Shown here: positions 52,073 to 60,328 of the stretch, piece after piece | How positions within the stretch are numbered: the stretch's first letter is position 1 | Layout of the letters: each line of letters begins with the position of its first letter | From: an uncultured Collinsella sp. | Lineage (GTDB): Bacteria; Actinomycetota; Coriobacteriia; Coriobacteriales; Coriobacteriaceae | Assembly (NCBI GenBank): GCA_959020715.1 | Contig: CAUESV010000002.1 | Location: forward strand, 62,001-126,000 | DNA length: 64,000 nt | Direction of reading: 5' to 3' | Position numbers and translations under genes: made by a program | The notes under the pieces: model-generated | Told to the model about the DNA's origin: nothing | Seen by the model: only the letters and a program-made list of their open reading frames with translations | Databases searched by the model: none

Positions 52073-52108
52073 AACGGCTTTGGCTCCATTTGGTGCCAGA
52101 GCCGTTTT
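52073..52108 (+). terminator. Terminator of the tRNA transcript
   Basis: AACGGCTTTGGC pairs with GCCAGAGCCGTT (12 pairs, one G-U) and is followed by TTCAT. Confidence 0.85.
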
Positions 52109-52141
52109 CATATACATGTCTGGGATCCCACATCCCCTCCT

Positions 52142-52210
52142 AAGTTGCGGTGAAATAGTTCCTGGATTAGCCGCAAAAGCTGTTATCCAGGAACTATTTC
52201 ACCGCAACTT
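52142..52210. repeat. Palindromic intergenic repeat, AAGTTGCGGTGAAATAG family, copy C
   Basis: AAGTTGCGGTGAAATAGTTC plus CTGGAT pairs exactly with the right arm ending ATTTCACCGCAACTT. With copy D at 53452 it brackets the AbiEi-like gene. Confidence 0.9.
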
Positions 52211-52272
52211 ATTGAGGCCGAGCGGGCTGGGTCGATGATGGGTTCTGTTGCCGAGAAGATGAGGGCAGCTGG

Positions 52273-53268
52273 TCAGGATCCGGCGTAAGGCTTTGTTGTC
52301 GGAACACCATAGCCTCGCATCATGGCGCCAAATGCTTCGACATCGTAGGTGTCTGAAAGTTTGAAATGAATGACGTTGTGGCCCATGGCACGCAGGTTCG
52401 CGTCGCGCATGAGGGCAGCTCGATAGGTTTTTGCCGCAGTATGTTCCGGATCATTTTGGGCATCGTCCTCAAACTTGCCTAGTCCATGCAGCTCAGCCAG
52501 CATCCAAGAGCTGTTTGGCATCTGCCAGCCGTAATCTGCCAAATAATAGCCGGCGTTTCCCGGTCGAGTGATTTCAACCTGAAGTTCGGGAACGGCAACT
52601 CCCGCCAGAATCATTGCCGCCCGTGCTTCGGATTCTCCACCGTTATCCGATCTGCCATCCATGTGTTCAAAAACATCAAACGCACGCGCGATGCCATGCA
52701 GCCCTCGGCAATTGGCCTGCGCGTATGCCCGCAGTTCTTCGCGCTCGACATCGTACTCACGGGCCAGGCCATCGACATAACCCAGCGCATAGCGAAAAGC
52801 GGTCGTTCGGGCGATATCGACAACCGTTCGATACGGATCCGTCAGCGTAAACGGACCGAGCTGCCACACTTCGCCCGCCCGCCAGCGACGATACTCAACG
52901 AATTCATACGTATCACGCCTGGTAGAACGCGGCAACAGCACTTGCACCTTGTCGAGAAGCGTGTGTGCAGAGCCGATGCCATAGAGCAGCGCCGCCGTTG
53001 CTCCGCAAAACACGGCATCCGGTTCAACGATCGCAATGGCGAATGCCAGCTGAAAGATTCGATCTTCTATACCAAGGTCATTCCAATATGCAGGGTCGGC
53101 ATATACGTGGTTATAGAGTCGAACGATCAATTGTTTTTTCATGAGTGCGTAGGCGCAACGTTCATCCCATTTTTCCGTAGCTACAAACAGGCGTCCGTCT
53201 TGATGAGCCTCGAATATCGAGAAGAATAGCTTTACCTGTGGTTTAGTACAGCGGTCATCGTTACTCAT
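52273..53268 (-). CDS. AbiEi-antitoxin-like protein with C-terminal endonuclease-like (DUF559/Vsr-type) domain
   Basis: 331 aa. The N-terminal 60 residues resemble a winged-helix (ALMKKQLIVRLYNHVYADP), followed by an AbiEi-like core (VFCGATAALLYGIG, GPFTLTDPYRTVVDIAR). The C-terminal 100 residues follow the DUF559/restriction-like layout: SEARAAMILAGVAVPELQVEI, LADYGW, MLAELHGLGKF and RDANLRAMGHNVIHFKL. No AbiEii toxin is adjacent, so it is an orphan. ATG 53268 follows GGGG at about ten bases. It sits between two copies of the same palindrome beside a tRNA pair. Function is uncertain; many Actinobacteria carry several such orphans. Confidence 0.7.
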   Translation of the reverse strand: MSNDDRCTKPQVKLFFSIFEAHQDGRLFVATEKWDERCAYALMKKQLIVRLYNHVYADPAYWNDLGIEDRIFQLAFAIAIVEPDAVFCGATAALLYGIGSAHTLLDKVQVLLPRSTRRDTYEFVEYRRWRAGEVWQLGPFTLTDPYRTVVDIARTTAFRYALGYVDGLAREYDVEREELRAYAQANCRGLHGIARAFDVFEHMDGRSDNGGESEARAAMILAGVAVPELQVEITRPGNAGYYLADYGWQMPNSSWMLAELHGLGKFEDDAQNDPEHTAAKTYRAALMRDANLRAMGHNVIHFKLSDTYDVEAFGAMMRGYGVPTTKPYAGS

Positions 53269-53451
53269 TGGCGACCCCAAGGCATTGAGAGGGAACGAAT
53301 GACATCAAGCTATCGCATATTCATTCTGTCGGACCTTGCCATGAACTGACCAAAAGCTTGACGGTGCAGGTCAGGAGCTTATAACGGAGCTGGGCACATC
53401 GGCAAACGGTCGATAATGGCCTTTCGACGGTATTAAAACCTGCCCTTAAAA

Positions 53452-53520
53452 AAGTTGCGGTGAAATAGTTCCTGAAAAGCCCGAATAAGCCTAAATCTAG
53501 GAACTATTTCACCGCAACTT
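53452..53520. repeat. Palindromic intergenic repeat, AAGTTGCGGTGAAATAG family, copy D
   Basis: AAGTTGCGGTGAAATAGTTCCT and its exact complement flank a 25-base centre that differs from the other copies. It lies past the 3' end of the PIN toxin gene. The remaining 53269-53451 stretch shows no gene. Confidence 0.9.
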
Positions 53521-53565
53521 AAGAGGGGATGGGGCTGAGGGGCGGGCGGTGCCGTTGTCTGTCAG

Positions 53566-54042
53566 TTAGTGGCGGGATTGGTGGCGGAGCTTGTCGATGG
53601 TGGCGTCGGTGCCGTGGCTGCGGGCTTCGGCGGCGCGGTCGCGGGCGTCGGCTGCGGTTTGGCGCTTGTGGCGGTAATCGATCATGCCTTGGATGATGGG
53701 CTCGCCAAAGCTCACGACATCATCGTTGTAGATGGCGGTTCGGGCCGCAAGGAGGCAGTCGGTAAAGTCCATATGGGTCTTGCCAAAGAGTTTGATAGCA
53801 AGGGCGATAACGGTAGGCTCGTCGACCATGACGTCATCGAGCAGCCTTTTCATGGCCGCAGCAATCTCAACGCGGGGAACCTTATAGACGTCGCGCAGCG
53901 TGACCACGACGCGCGTTATGATTTCGGGGTAGACACGAGCGGTGCGCGTGGCGATGACCTTGGCGGCGCGCGGCGACAGGACCTCGTCGTCGTCAAGCAG
54001 GTAGCGCAGGATGACGGTCTCGTCGATGATGGTGCTACTCAT
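53566..54042 (-). CDS. PIN-domain toxin of a type II toxin-antitoxin pair
   Basis: 158 aa. IIDETVILRYLLDDDE at the start corresponds to the PIN motif D-T-N-x-L-x-R-Y-L (with Glu-Thr-Val variation), PEIITRVVVTLRD supplies the second acidic position and MDFTDCLLAA the third. PIN toxins are RNases. The C-terminal 30 residues are a basic, Ala/Arg-rich extension. Its ATG lies inside the last codons of the antitoxin gene (eight-base overlap), so the pair is translationally coupled. Confidence 0.85.
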   Translation of the reverse strand: MSSTIIDETVILRYLLDDDEVLSPRAAKVIATRTARVYPEIITRVVVTLRDVYKVPRVEIAAAMKRLLDDVMVDEPTVIALAIKLFGKTHMDFTDCLLAARTAIYNDDVVSFGEPIIQGMIDYRHKRQTAADARDRAAEARSHGTDATIDKLRHQSRH

Positions 54043-54358
54043 GGATATCTACTTCCTCGGGACCCAAAATCGAATCGTCGTTTTCTGTAGCAAGGTACTC
54101 AATCCAGGCGTTGCGCTCCTCGGAGCGGCGATTGGGGTCCCCATATGCTTTGAGCGATCCATAGGCGGCAGTGCCGTCCTTTGAGCGCACGGCGACCGGC
54201 TGAAAGGGGAGCTTGCGCATCAAAATGCTCTGCGCGACAAAAAGGCGCACGGCCTCGGCGAGCGATGTGCCCATGGCGTCGTAGAGACGCTCGGCATGCT
54301 GCTTGTCTTCCTCGCGAATGCGCACCTGCAGGATGGCTCTTTTTTGAGTCGATGACAT
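54035..54358 (-). CDS. RelB/DinJ-family antitoxin
   Basis: 107 aa. AILQVRIREEDKQHAERLYDAMGTSLAEAVRLFVAQSILMRKLPFQP is the ribbon-helix-helix RelB/DinJ pattern; the acidic C-terminal part would wrap the toxin. ATG 54358 has GGGAGG six bases upstream (GTG 54361 is the alternative). It precedes and overlaps the PIN toxin, and probably represses the pair. RelB/DinJ antitoxins more often pair with RelE/YafQ toxins than with PIN proteins. Confidence 0.85.
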   Translation of the reverse strand: MSSTQKRAILQVRIREEDKQHAERLYDAMGTSLAEAVRLFVAQSILMRKLPFQPVAVRSKDGTAAYGSLKAYGDPNRRSEERNAWIEYLATENDDSILGPEEVDIHE

Positions 54359-54583
54359 CACTGGCCTCCCTTAATGAACGTGCAATATGAATAGTCAAAT
54401 ACAGCATCGGCTAATAATAGCCGATTTTATAACCACTACTTTATTGCACTAGAGTAATTGAATGTGAACAACATTACAAACGTACTACATCCTTCAGAAA
54501 TGAGCGTGAAATCTCTCTCGAATGTACGCGTGTAATACACTCGCCTTTATATCCTATCGAGAATAATTCCAACCTGCCCAAAT

Positions 54584-54609
54584 CCCTGCAATACACCCGT
54601 ATTGCAGGG
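54584..54609. promoter_or_regulatory. Perfect palindrome upstream of the formate hydrogenlyase operon
   Basis: CCCTGCAATAC and GTATTGCAGGG are exact inverted repeats (11 bases each, four-base spacer). The element lies 178 bases before the first operon ATG in an A+T-rich region (54359-54660) that otherwise shows no gene. No T tract follows, so an operator or leader hairpin is more likely than a terminator. Confidence 0.55.
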
Positions 54610-54786
54610 CCTACGCTCAAGTTTGCCCCCTACAACTGCGTATATTCAACCTGTATACCGTTGGAGAAATTCTACCGAGTGCCTGTTTCGCCGCATGCAT
54701 TCGATACGTCGATGCCAGGCCACGGGCGGCTTGGAACAACGTCGACAGGGTCTCTCCGGCATGGGATTCAGGAGGGAGTGAACAAC

Positions 54787-55305
54787 ATGGGCAATAAACG
54801 AGTCGTAGCCGATTCCTCGCGCTGCATTGGGTGTCAAACCTGCATGGCGGCGTGTATCGAGGCACACGACATCCCCGGCAACATCGCCGCGCCGCGCCTG
54901 CGCGTGACGCGTACGTACGAGATCTCCGCACCGGTGGCGTGCCACCACTGCGAGGATGCCCCGTGCGCCAAGGCCTGCCCCACGGGTGCCTTGTTCTTTG
55001 ATCCAAAGAACCATCGCATCGGCGTCAACGAGGACAACTGCATCGGCTGCAAGAGCTGCGTCATGGCCTGCCCCTTTGGCGCCGTGAGCGTGGCGACCAC
55101 GCAGGTCCCCGTCTTGATGGGCGACGTGCGCGTGGGTTCGCAGACTAAGAGCTTCGTGCTCAAGTGCGACCTGTGCGTGGACCGTCCCGGCGGTCCGGCG
55201 TGTGCCGAGGCGTGTCCGACCAAGGGCCTCACCCTGGTAGACGAGGAGCGCCTGGCGGAGCTGACTGCCGAGCGTGCCCGCGCCACCATCGAAAACGAGG
55301 CATAG
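54787..55305 (+). CDS. HydN/HycB-like 4Fe-4S electron transfer protein
   Basis: 172 aa with four [4Fe-4S] motifs: CIGCQTCMAAC near residue 15, ACHHCEDAPCAKAC near 55, CIGCKSCVMAC near 87 and KCDLCVDRPGGPACAEAC near 122. This is the DMSO-reductase-associated ferredoxin family (HydN, HycB, FdhB). It probably carries electrons for FdhF, which begins 76 bases downstream. ATG 54787 has AGGAGGGAG ten bases upstream; the in-frame upstream extension to 54661 has no ribosome site. Confidence 0.9.
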   Translation: MGNKRVVADSSRCIGCQTCMAACIEAHDIPGNIAAPRLRVTRTYEISAPVACHHCEDAPCAKACPTGALFFDPKNHRIGVNEDNCIGCKSCVMACPFGAVSVATTQVPVLMGDVRVGSQTKSFVLKCDLCVDRPGGPACAEACPTKGLTLVDEERLAELTAERARATIENEA

Positions 55306-55381
55306 GCGGGCGGCTAAACAAGCCCAACGATTGTCAAATACGTACCGATTAATCGGTAGCAGAGAAAGGAAGGAGGGTGTC

Positions 55382-57604
55382 ATGGAGAAGCATAAAGTGA
55401 TCTGCCCGTACTGCGGCGCCGGTTGCCAGTTTAACCTCCTGGTCCAAAACGGCCAGGTCGTGGGTACCGAACCGCTCAACGGCATCACCAATCAGGGCGA
55501 GCTGTGCCTTAAGGGCATGAGCGGCTACGACTTCATCAACGACACCAAGATCTTGACTCCTCGCGTACTGCACCCGATGATCCGCCGCACCAAAGGCGCG
55601 GATCTTGAGCGCGTAAGCTGGGACGAGGCACTTGATTTCACCGCATCTAAGATGCAGGCCATAATTGACGAATATGGTCCTAACGCTGTCATGACCACCG
55701 GCTCTTCGCGAGGCGGCGGCAATGAGGCGAACTACGTCATGCAGAAGTTTACGCGTGCGTGCATCGGCACCCACAGCGTGGACAACTGCGCCCGTACTTG
55801 ACACGGCCCTACTGTCCTCGGTCTGATGGACACGGTTGGTTCAGGTTGCATGTCATGCTCCATCCCCGGTATGGAGGATGCGGGCTGCATTTTCCTCTTC
55901 GGCTATAACCCTGCCGATTCGCACCCCATCGTCGCAAGGCGTATCGTGCGAGCCAAAGAAAAGGGTTGCAAGATCATCGTCGCCGACCCGCGCCATATCG
56001 AAACCGCGCGTATCGCCGATCTCTACCTTCCGATCAAGAACGGTTGCAATGTTGCGTTCCTCAACGCCTTTGCCAACTGTCTGGTCAACGATGGCCTCTA
56101 CGACAAGGAATTCGTCGCCGAGCACACGAACGGCTTTGACGAGTGGTGGGAGACCATCAAGAACTACACTCCCGAATCCGTACAGGACATCACGGGTGTC
56201 GAGCCCGCGCTGATCCACCAAGCTGCCGAGATGTACGCCACGGCGAAGCCCTCTGCCATCATTGGCTGGGGCATGGGCGTATGCCAGCAGAAGCAGAACC
56301 TGAAGACGGTGCACACCATCGCCTCCATCGCCTGCGTTGCCGGCCAGATCGGCAAACCCAATTCCGGCCTCGCGCCCGTGCGTGGCCAGAACAACGTCCA
56401 GGGCTCCTGCGATATGGGCATGCTGCCCAACCTGTACCCTGGCTACCAGAAAGTCACCGACCCCGCCGTGCGTGCCAAGTTTGCCAAGGCTTGGGGCGTG
56501 CCCGAGGAAAAGCTCCCCTTGGAGGAGGGCTACAAGCTCACCGACCTGGGTCACCTGGTCGACGAGGGCAAGGTGCACTGCTTCTACAACTACGGCGAGG
56601 ACCCGGTGCAGACCGAGCCCGATTCGGCCGGTATGCGCAAGACGCTCTCCGAGCTGGACCTGTTCATTTGCCAGGACATCTTTATGACGCAGACGACCAT
56701 GCTCGCCGACGTCATCCTGCCTGCCACCTCTTGGGGCGAGCACGAGGGTGTCTTTACCGCATCCGACCGTAGCTTCCAGCACTTTGATGCGGCCGTTCCG
56801 CCCAAGGGCGAGTGCCGCCACGACTGGGAGATCTTCGCGGACCTGTCCACGCGCATGGGCTATCCCATGCACTACGACAACACCGAGCAGATCTGGAACG
56901 AGTGCATTAGCCTGTGCCCCAACTTTGTGGGCGCAACCTACGAAAAGATGGCTCCCGAGGGCGGTTACGCCCAGTGGCCCGTCAAGACCACCGATGTGAA
57001 CGACCACGGTACGCCCGACATGTTCGCTGGTGGCAAGTTCACCACCAAGGACGGCCGCGCCAACCTGATGGCGCACGATTGGGAGGCACCCTCCGAGCTT
57101 CCCGACGATGAGTACCCGCTCATCCTGTGCACCGTCCGCGAGGTCGGCCACTACAGCTGCCGTTCGATGACCGGTAACTGCAAGACGCTGGCGCTGCTTG
57201 CCGATGAGCCCGGTTTTGTCCGCATGAATCCCGCGGACGCCCAGGCGCGCGGCATCAAGAACGGCGACATCGTCTCGATTCACAGCCGCCGCGGCCAGGT
57301 ATACAGCCGCGCCGACGTGAGTGACCGTATCAACAAGGGCACGGTCTATATGACCTACCAGTGGTGGATCGGCAAGTGCAACGAGCTGACCATTCACAAG
57401 GTCGACCCGGTCTCGCATACGCCCGAGGACAAGTTCTCCGCCTGCCAGGTTGACGCCATCGCCGACCAGGTCTGGGCCGAGGGCGAGGTGGAGCGTCAGT
57501 ACACCGAGCTCAAGCAGGCTCTGGTCGACGCCGCCGCTCCCCAGGACGTTGAGCCCGGCGCCGCCAAGTTCGACGACGAGACGCACGTGAATCAAATCGT
57601 GTAG
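55382..57604 (+). CDS. fdhF: Selenocysteine-containing formate dehydrogenase H (UGA at codon 140)
   Basis: 740 aa when TGA 55799-55801 is read as Sec. The flanking sequence NCART-Sec-HGPTVLGLMD aligns with E. coli FdhF Sec140-His141, at exactly the same residue number. Cys8, Cys11, Cys15 and Cys42 bind the [4Fe-4S] cluster, identical in spacing to E. coli. FLFGYNPADSHP and GEHEGVFTASDRSFQ are bis-MGD cofactor motifs. It oxidises formate to CO2 in the formate hydrogenlyase complex. AAGGAGG precedes the ATG. A SECIS-like hairpin follows the UGA. The metal may be Mo or W. Confidence 0.97.
55813..55832 (+). promoter_or_regulatory. SECIS element of fdhF
   Basis: TGTCC pairs with GGACA around loop TCGGTCTGAT. 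The loop GGTCT begins 18 bases after the UGA, the same spacing and sequence as the SelB-binding loop of the E. coli fdhF SECIS. Confidence 0.85.
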
Positions 57605-57625
57605 TCTCGTTCTCGTTGGCATTTT

Positions 57626-57667
57626 GGGCCGGGCGTCCCGTACGTTCGGGAGCCCGGCCCGTTATTT
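57626..57667 (+). terminator. Strong hairpin between fdhF and hyfA
   Basis: GGGCCGGGC pairs with GCCCGGCCC, with inner CCCG/CGGG pairing, followed by GTTATTTTG. It probably terminates part of the transcription, setting fdhF above the hydrogenase subunits. Confidence 0.75.
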
Positions 57668-57682
57668 TGAAAGGAAGTGGGG

Positions 57683-58300
57683 ATGAACCGCTTCATCGAC
57701 ATCAACCCGGAGAGGTGCATCGGCTGCGGAACATGCCAGTCCGCCTGTGCCGACGCTCACCGGATGCAGGGTCTTCAGGATACGCCGCGCCTGGCGCTCG
57801 TGAAGACCGGCGGTATTTCGGCCGCCCTTGCCTGCCACCATTGCGAGGGTGCCCCCTGCGCCGAGGTTTGCCCGGTGAATGCCATCGAGCACGATGGCGA
57901 CCGCATCCACGTCAAGGAGCAGGAGTGCATCGGGTGCAGGCTGTGCGCCATCGCGTGCCCCTTCGGAGCCATCCATCCCGATGGCACGTCTATCGCCGGC
58001 GTCGCAGGCATGTGCGACCCGACGCCTTCGTATCCTAAGTCCCTGAGCAGCCTGCTTACGTGGGCGCCCGGCCAGTACACCTGCGCTGTCAAGTGCGACC
58101 TGTGCGCCTTCGATCCGGACGGCCCGCATTGTGTGGCGGCGTGCCCCACCAAGGCGCTGACCGTCATGGGCGGCGCGGCCGATCGCGAGCTCGACGAGGC
58201 CAAGCGCCTGCGCTCGATCGAAAACGGTCCGGTCGTCGACGTTACCGCTGTGGCCCAGGGTCTGTCCGAGAAAGCAGAAGGGAGCGTAAACAATGGATAG
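57683..58300 (+). CDS. hyfA: Hydrogenase-4 component A-like ferredoxin
   Basis: 205 aa. Four cluster motifs are seen: CIGCGTCQSAC, ACHHCEGAPCAEVC, CIGCRLCAIAC and KCDLCAFDPDGPHCVAAC. It belongs with HyfA/HycB, which pass electrons from FdhF to the hydrogenase small subunit. Compared with the upstream HydN-like protein it has an extra stretch before the last motif. ATG 57683 follows AAGGAAG; its stop region overlaps hyfB by eight bases. Confidence 0.88.
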   Translation: MNRFIDINPERCIGCGTCQSACADAHRMQGLQDTPRLALVKTGGISAALACHHCEGAPCAEVCPVNAIEHDGDRIHVKEQECIGCRLCAIACPFGAIHPDGTSIAGVAGMCDPTPSYPKSLSSLLTWAPGQYTCAVKCDLCAFDPDGPHCVAACPTKALTVMGGAADRELDEAKRLRSIENGPVVDVTAVAQGLSEKAEGSVNNG

Positions 58301-60311
58301 CATGACGCTGTTTATCGCATCGCTTGCCGTCTCGTGCATCGGTGCGCTCGCCTCGGTTCTGCTGATTAAGGCCGACAACGCCGCCAAGACCGCCGGCTGC
58401 CTGATCGGCGCCGTCGCGGCCGTGCTGTCGTTCATCGCGGGCCTCGAGGCCGTGCTTGGCGACGTTTCGTCCCTCAACACGGTCTTCTTCTTCCCGTTCG
58501 CCCGTCTCGAGCTCTTGCTCAACGGCCTTGCGGGCCTGATCGTGGTCCTCATCTCGATTCTCGCCTTTGCGGGCTTCATCTACGGTCTGTCCTACTTCGA
58601 CGAGTACCCGGGCAAGGTCGGGCGCGCCGGCTTCTTTATGAACACTTTCGTCGCCTCGATGATGCTCGTCATCACCGCCGACAACGTGTTCTGGTTCCTG
58701 GTCGCCTTTGAGCTCATGTCCCTTACGAGCTACTTCCTTGTCGTTATCGAGGAGAACAAGAACTCCATTAGGGGCGGTTGGCTCTACTTCGTCATCGCGC
58801 ACGTGGGCTTCGTTCTCATCATGGCGAGCTTCCTGCTCATGACCAACGGCGTGGGCGGTTCCTTCAGCTTCAGTGATTTCCGTACGCATGACTTTGGACC
58901 CGCCGTCTCCTCCGCGTGCTTCGTCCTCGCGTTCTTCGGATTTGGCGCGAAGGCCGGTATCATTCCGCTGCACTCCTGGCTGCCCCAGGCGCACCCCGAG
59001 GCGCCGTCCAACGTGTCCGCCCTCATGTCCGGCGGCATGATCAAGATCGGCATCCTGGGAATCCTCAAGGTCGGTCTCGACCTGCTCGCGGGTTCGGGCG
59101 TCCAGCTCTGGTGGGGCCTCATGGTCCTGGTCTTCGGATCCATCTCGTCGGTCCTGGGTGTCGTCTACGCCCTCCACGAGCACGACATCAAGCGCCTGCT
59201 TGCCTATCACTCCGTCGAGAACATCGGCATCATCTTGCTCGGTGTCGGCGCGTCCATGACGGCGCACGCCCTGGGCAACGACGTCATCGCGACGATCGCG
59301 CTCATGGCCGCCCTCTACCACACGCTCAACCACGCCATGTTCAAGGGCGAGCTGTTCCTCGGCGCGGGCTCCCTGCTCTATGCCACGGGTACGCGCAACA
59401 TGGAGAAGATGGGCGGTCTGTTCCGCCGCATGCCGGTCACGGCCGTCTGCTTCCTCATCGGTGCCCTTGCCATCTCGGCCATCCCGCCGCTCAACGGCTT
59501 CGTTTCCGAGTGGTTCACCTACCAGTCCCTGTTCAACATCTCGACGCTCTCCGAACCGGTCGTCATGGTGTTCGCCGTCGCCTCCGCGGCCGCCCTCGCC
59601 ATCACCGGTGCCCTGGCCGTCACGTGCTTCGTGAAGGCCTACGGCGTCTCGTTCGCGAGCAGCCCTCGTTCCCAGGAGGCCGCGAACGCCAAGGAGTCCC
59701 CGGCTCCGATGTTGTTCTCGCAGATGCTCCTCGCGGCCATCTGCGTGGTACTGGGAATCGGCTCCCCGGTCATCGCCCCGGTTCTGGGCGACGTCGCCCA
59801 GAGCGTGCTTGCCGGCTCCGCCGTCACAGCCACCTCGGGCGTGTCTCTCGTGAACGAGATTTCCGGTGCCGCCACCTCCACCCCCGCGATCGCCATCGCG
59901 CTCGTGGTCCTCACCGGCCTCGCGTTCGCGTTGAGGTCCTGCCTCGGCGCCAAGGCCCCCGCTAAGAAGACCGACCCTTGGGCGTGCGGCTACGAGCCCA
60001 ACGAGCACATGCCCGTCGTCGCCACGAGCTTCGCGTCCGACGTCGAACTCTTCATGGGCCCGCTCTACACCCTGCGCGAGGTATGCACCAAGATCTGCTG
60101 GTCCATCGCGCACGTGTTCCAGAAGCTCACCGGTGTCGCCCAGGGCGTCGAGCCCCTGCCCGACCGTTTCCTGGTCGATGCACCGAGCGAGGGTGCCGAC
60201 AAGCTGGCCGGCCTCGCCTCCAAGATCGAGGGCGGCAACTACTCCGTATACATCTGCTACATCGTCGCGGCGCTCGTGGTCTTCCTCGTGCTCGCCGTGG
60301 TCATGGTCTAG
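58293..60311 (+). CDS. hyfB: Hydrogenase-4 component B, NuoL/MrpA-like proton-pumping subunit
   Basis: 672 aa with about 15 hydrophobic segments. FELMSLTSYFLVVIEE, AKAGIIPLHSWLPQAHPEAPSNVSALMSGGMIKIG (the proton-translocation helix signature with Lys) and HDIKRLLAYHSVENIGII are conserved antiporter-type motifs, and the length matches HyfB. It is the membrane arm subunit that may couple formate oxidation/H2 evolution to ion movement. It overlaps hyfA by eight bases; hyfC follows after 17. Confidence 0.95.
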   Translation: MDSMTLFIASLAVSCIGALASVLLIKADNAAKTAGCLIGAVAAVLSFIAGLEAVLGDVSSLNTVFFFPFARLELLLNGLAGLIVVLISILAFAGFIYGLSYFDEYPGKVGRAGFFMNTFVASMMLVITADNVFWFLVAFELMSLTSYFLVVIEENKNSIRGGWLYFVIAHVGFVLIMASFLLMTNGVGGSFSFSDFRTHDFGPAVSSACFVLAFFGFGAKAGIIPLHSWLPQAHPEAPSNVSALMSGGMIKIGILGILKVGLDLLAGSGVQLWWGLMVLVFGSISSVLGVVYALHEHDIKRLLAYHSVENIGIILLGVGASMTAHALGNDVIATIALMAALYHTLNHAMFKGELFLGAGSLLYATGTRNMEKMGGLFRRMPVTAVCFLIGALAISAIPPLNGFVSEWFTYQSLFNISTLSEPVVMVFAVASAAALAITGALAVTCFVKAYGVSFASSPRSQEAANAKESPAPMLFSQMLLAAICVVLGIGSPVIAPVLGDVAQSVLAGSAVTATSGVSLVNEISGAATSTPAIAIALVVLTGLAFALRSCLGAKAPAKKTDPWACGYEPNEHMPVVATSFASDVELFMGPLYTLREVCTKICWSIAHVFQKLTGVAQGVEPLPDRFLVDAPSEGADKLAGLASKIEGGNYSVYICYIVAALVVFLVLAVVMV

Positions 60312-60328
60312 AGAGGGGAGAGGATATT

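Noticed and set aside
52061..54361. Integrated prophage or conjugative island at the tRNA-Gly 3' end
   Set aside because: No integrase, no phage structural or relaxase gene and no duplicated tRNA 3' end were found nearby.
55382..55801. fdhF as a pseudogene broken by a stop codon
   Set aside because: The stop is TGA at the exact selenocysteine position with a SECIS-like hairpin, and the rest of the frame is intact.
58242..60113. Long minus-strand frames opposite hyfB and similar ones opposite modB-modC, the binding lipoprotein and hyfC/hyfD
   Set aside because: Low-complexity Asp/Glu/Arg/His-rich antisense translations typical of high-GC third-position bias; the plus-strand genes are well supported.
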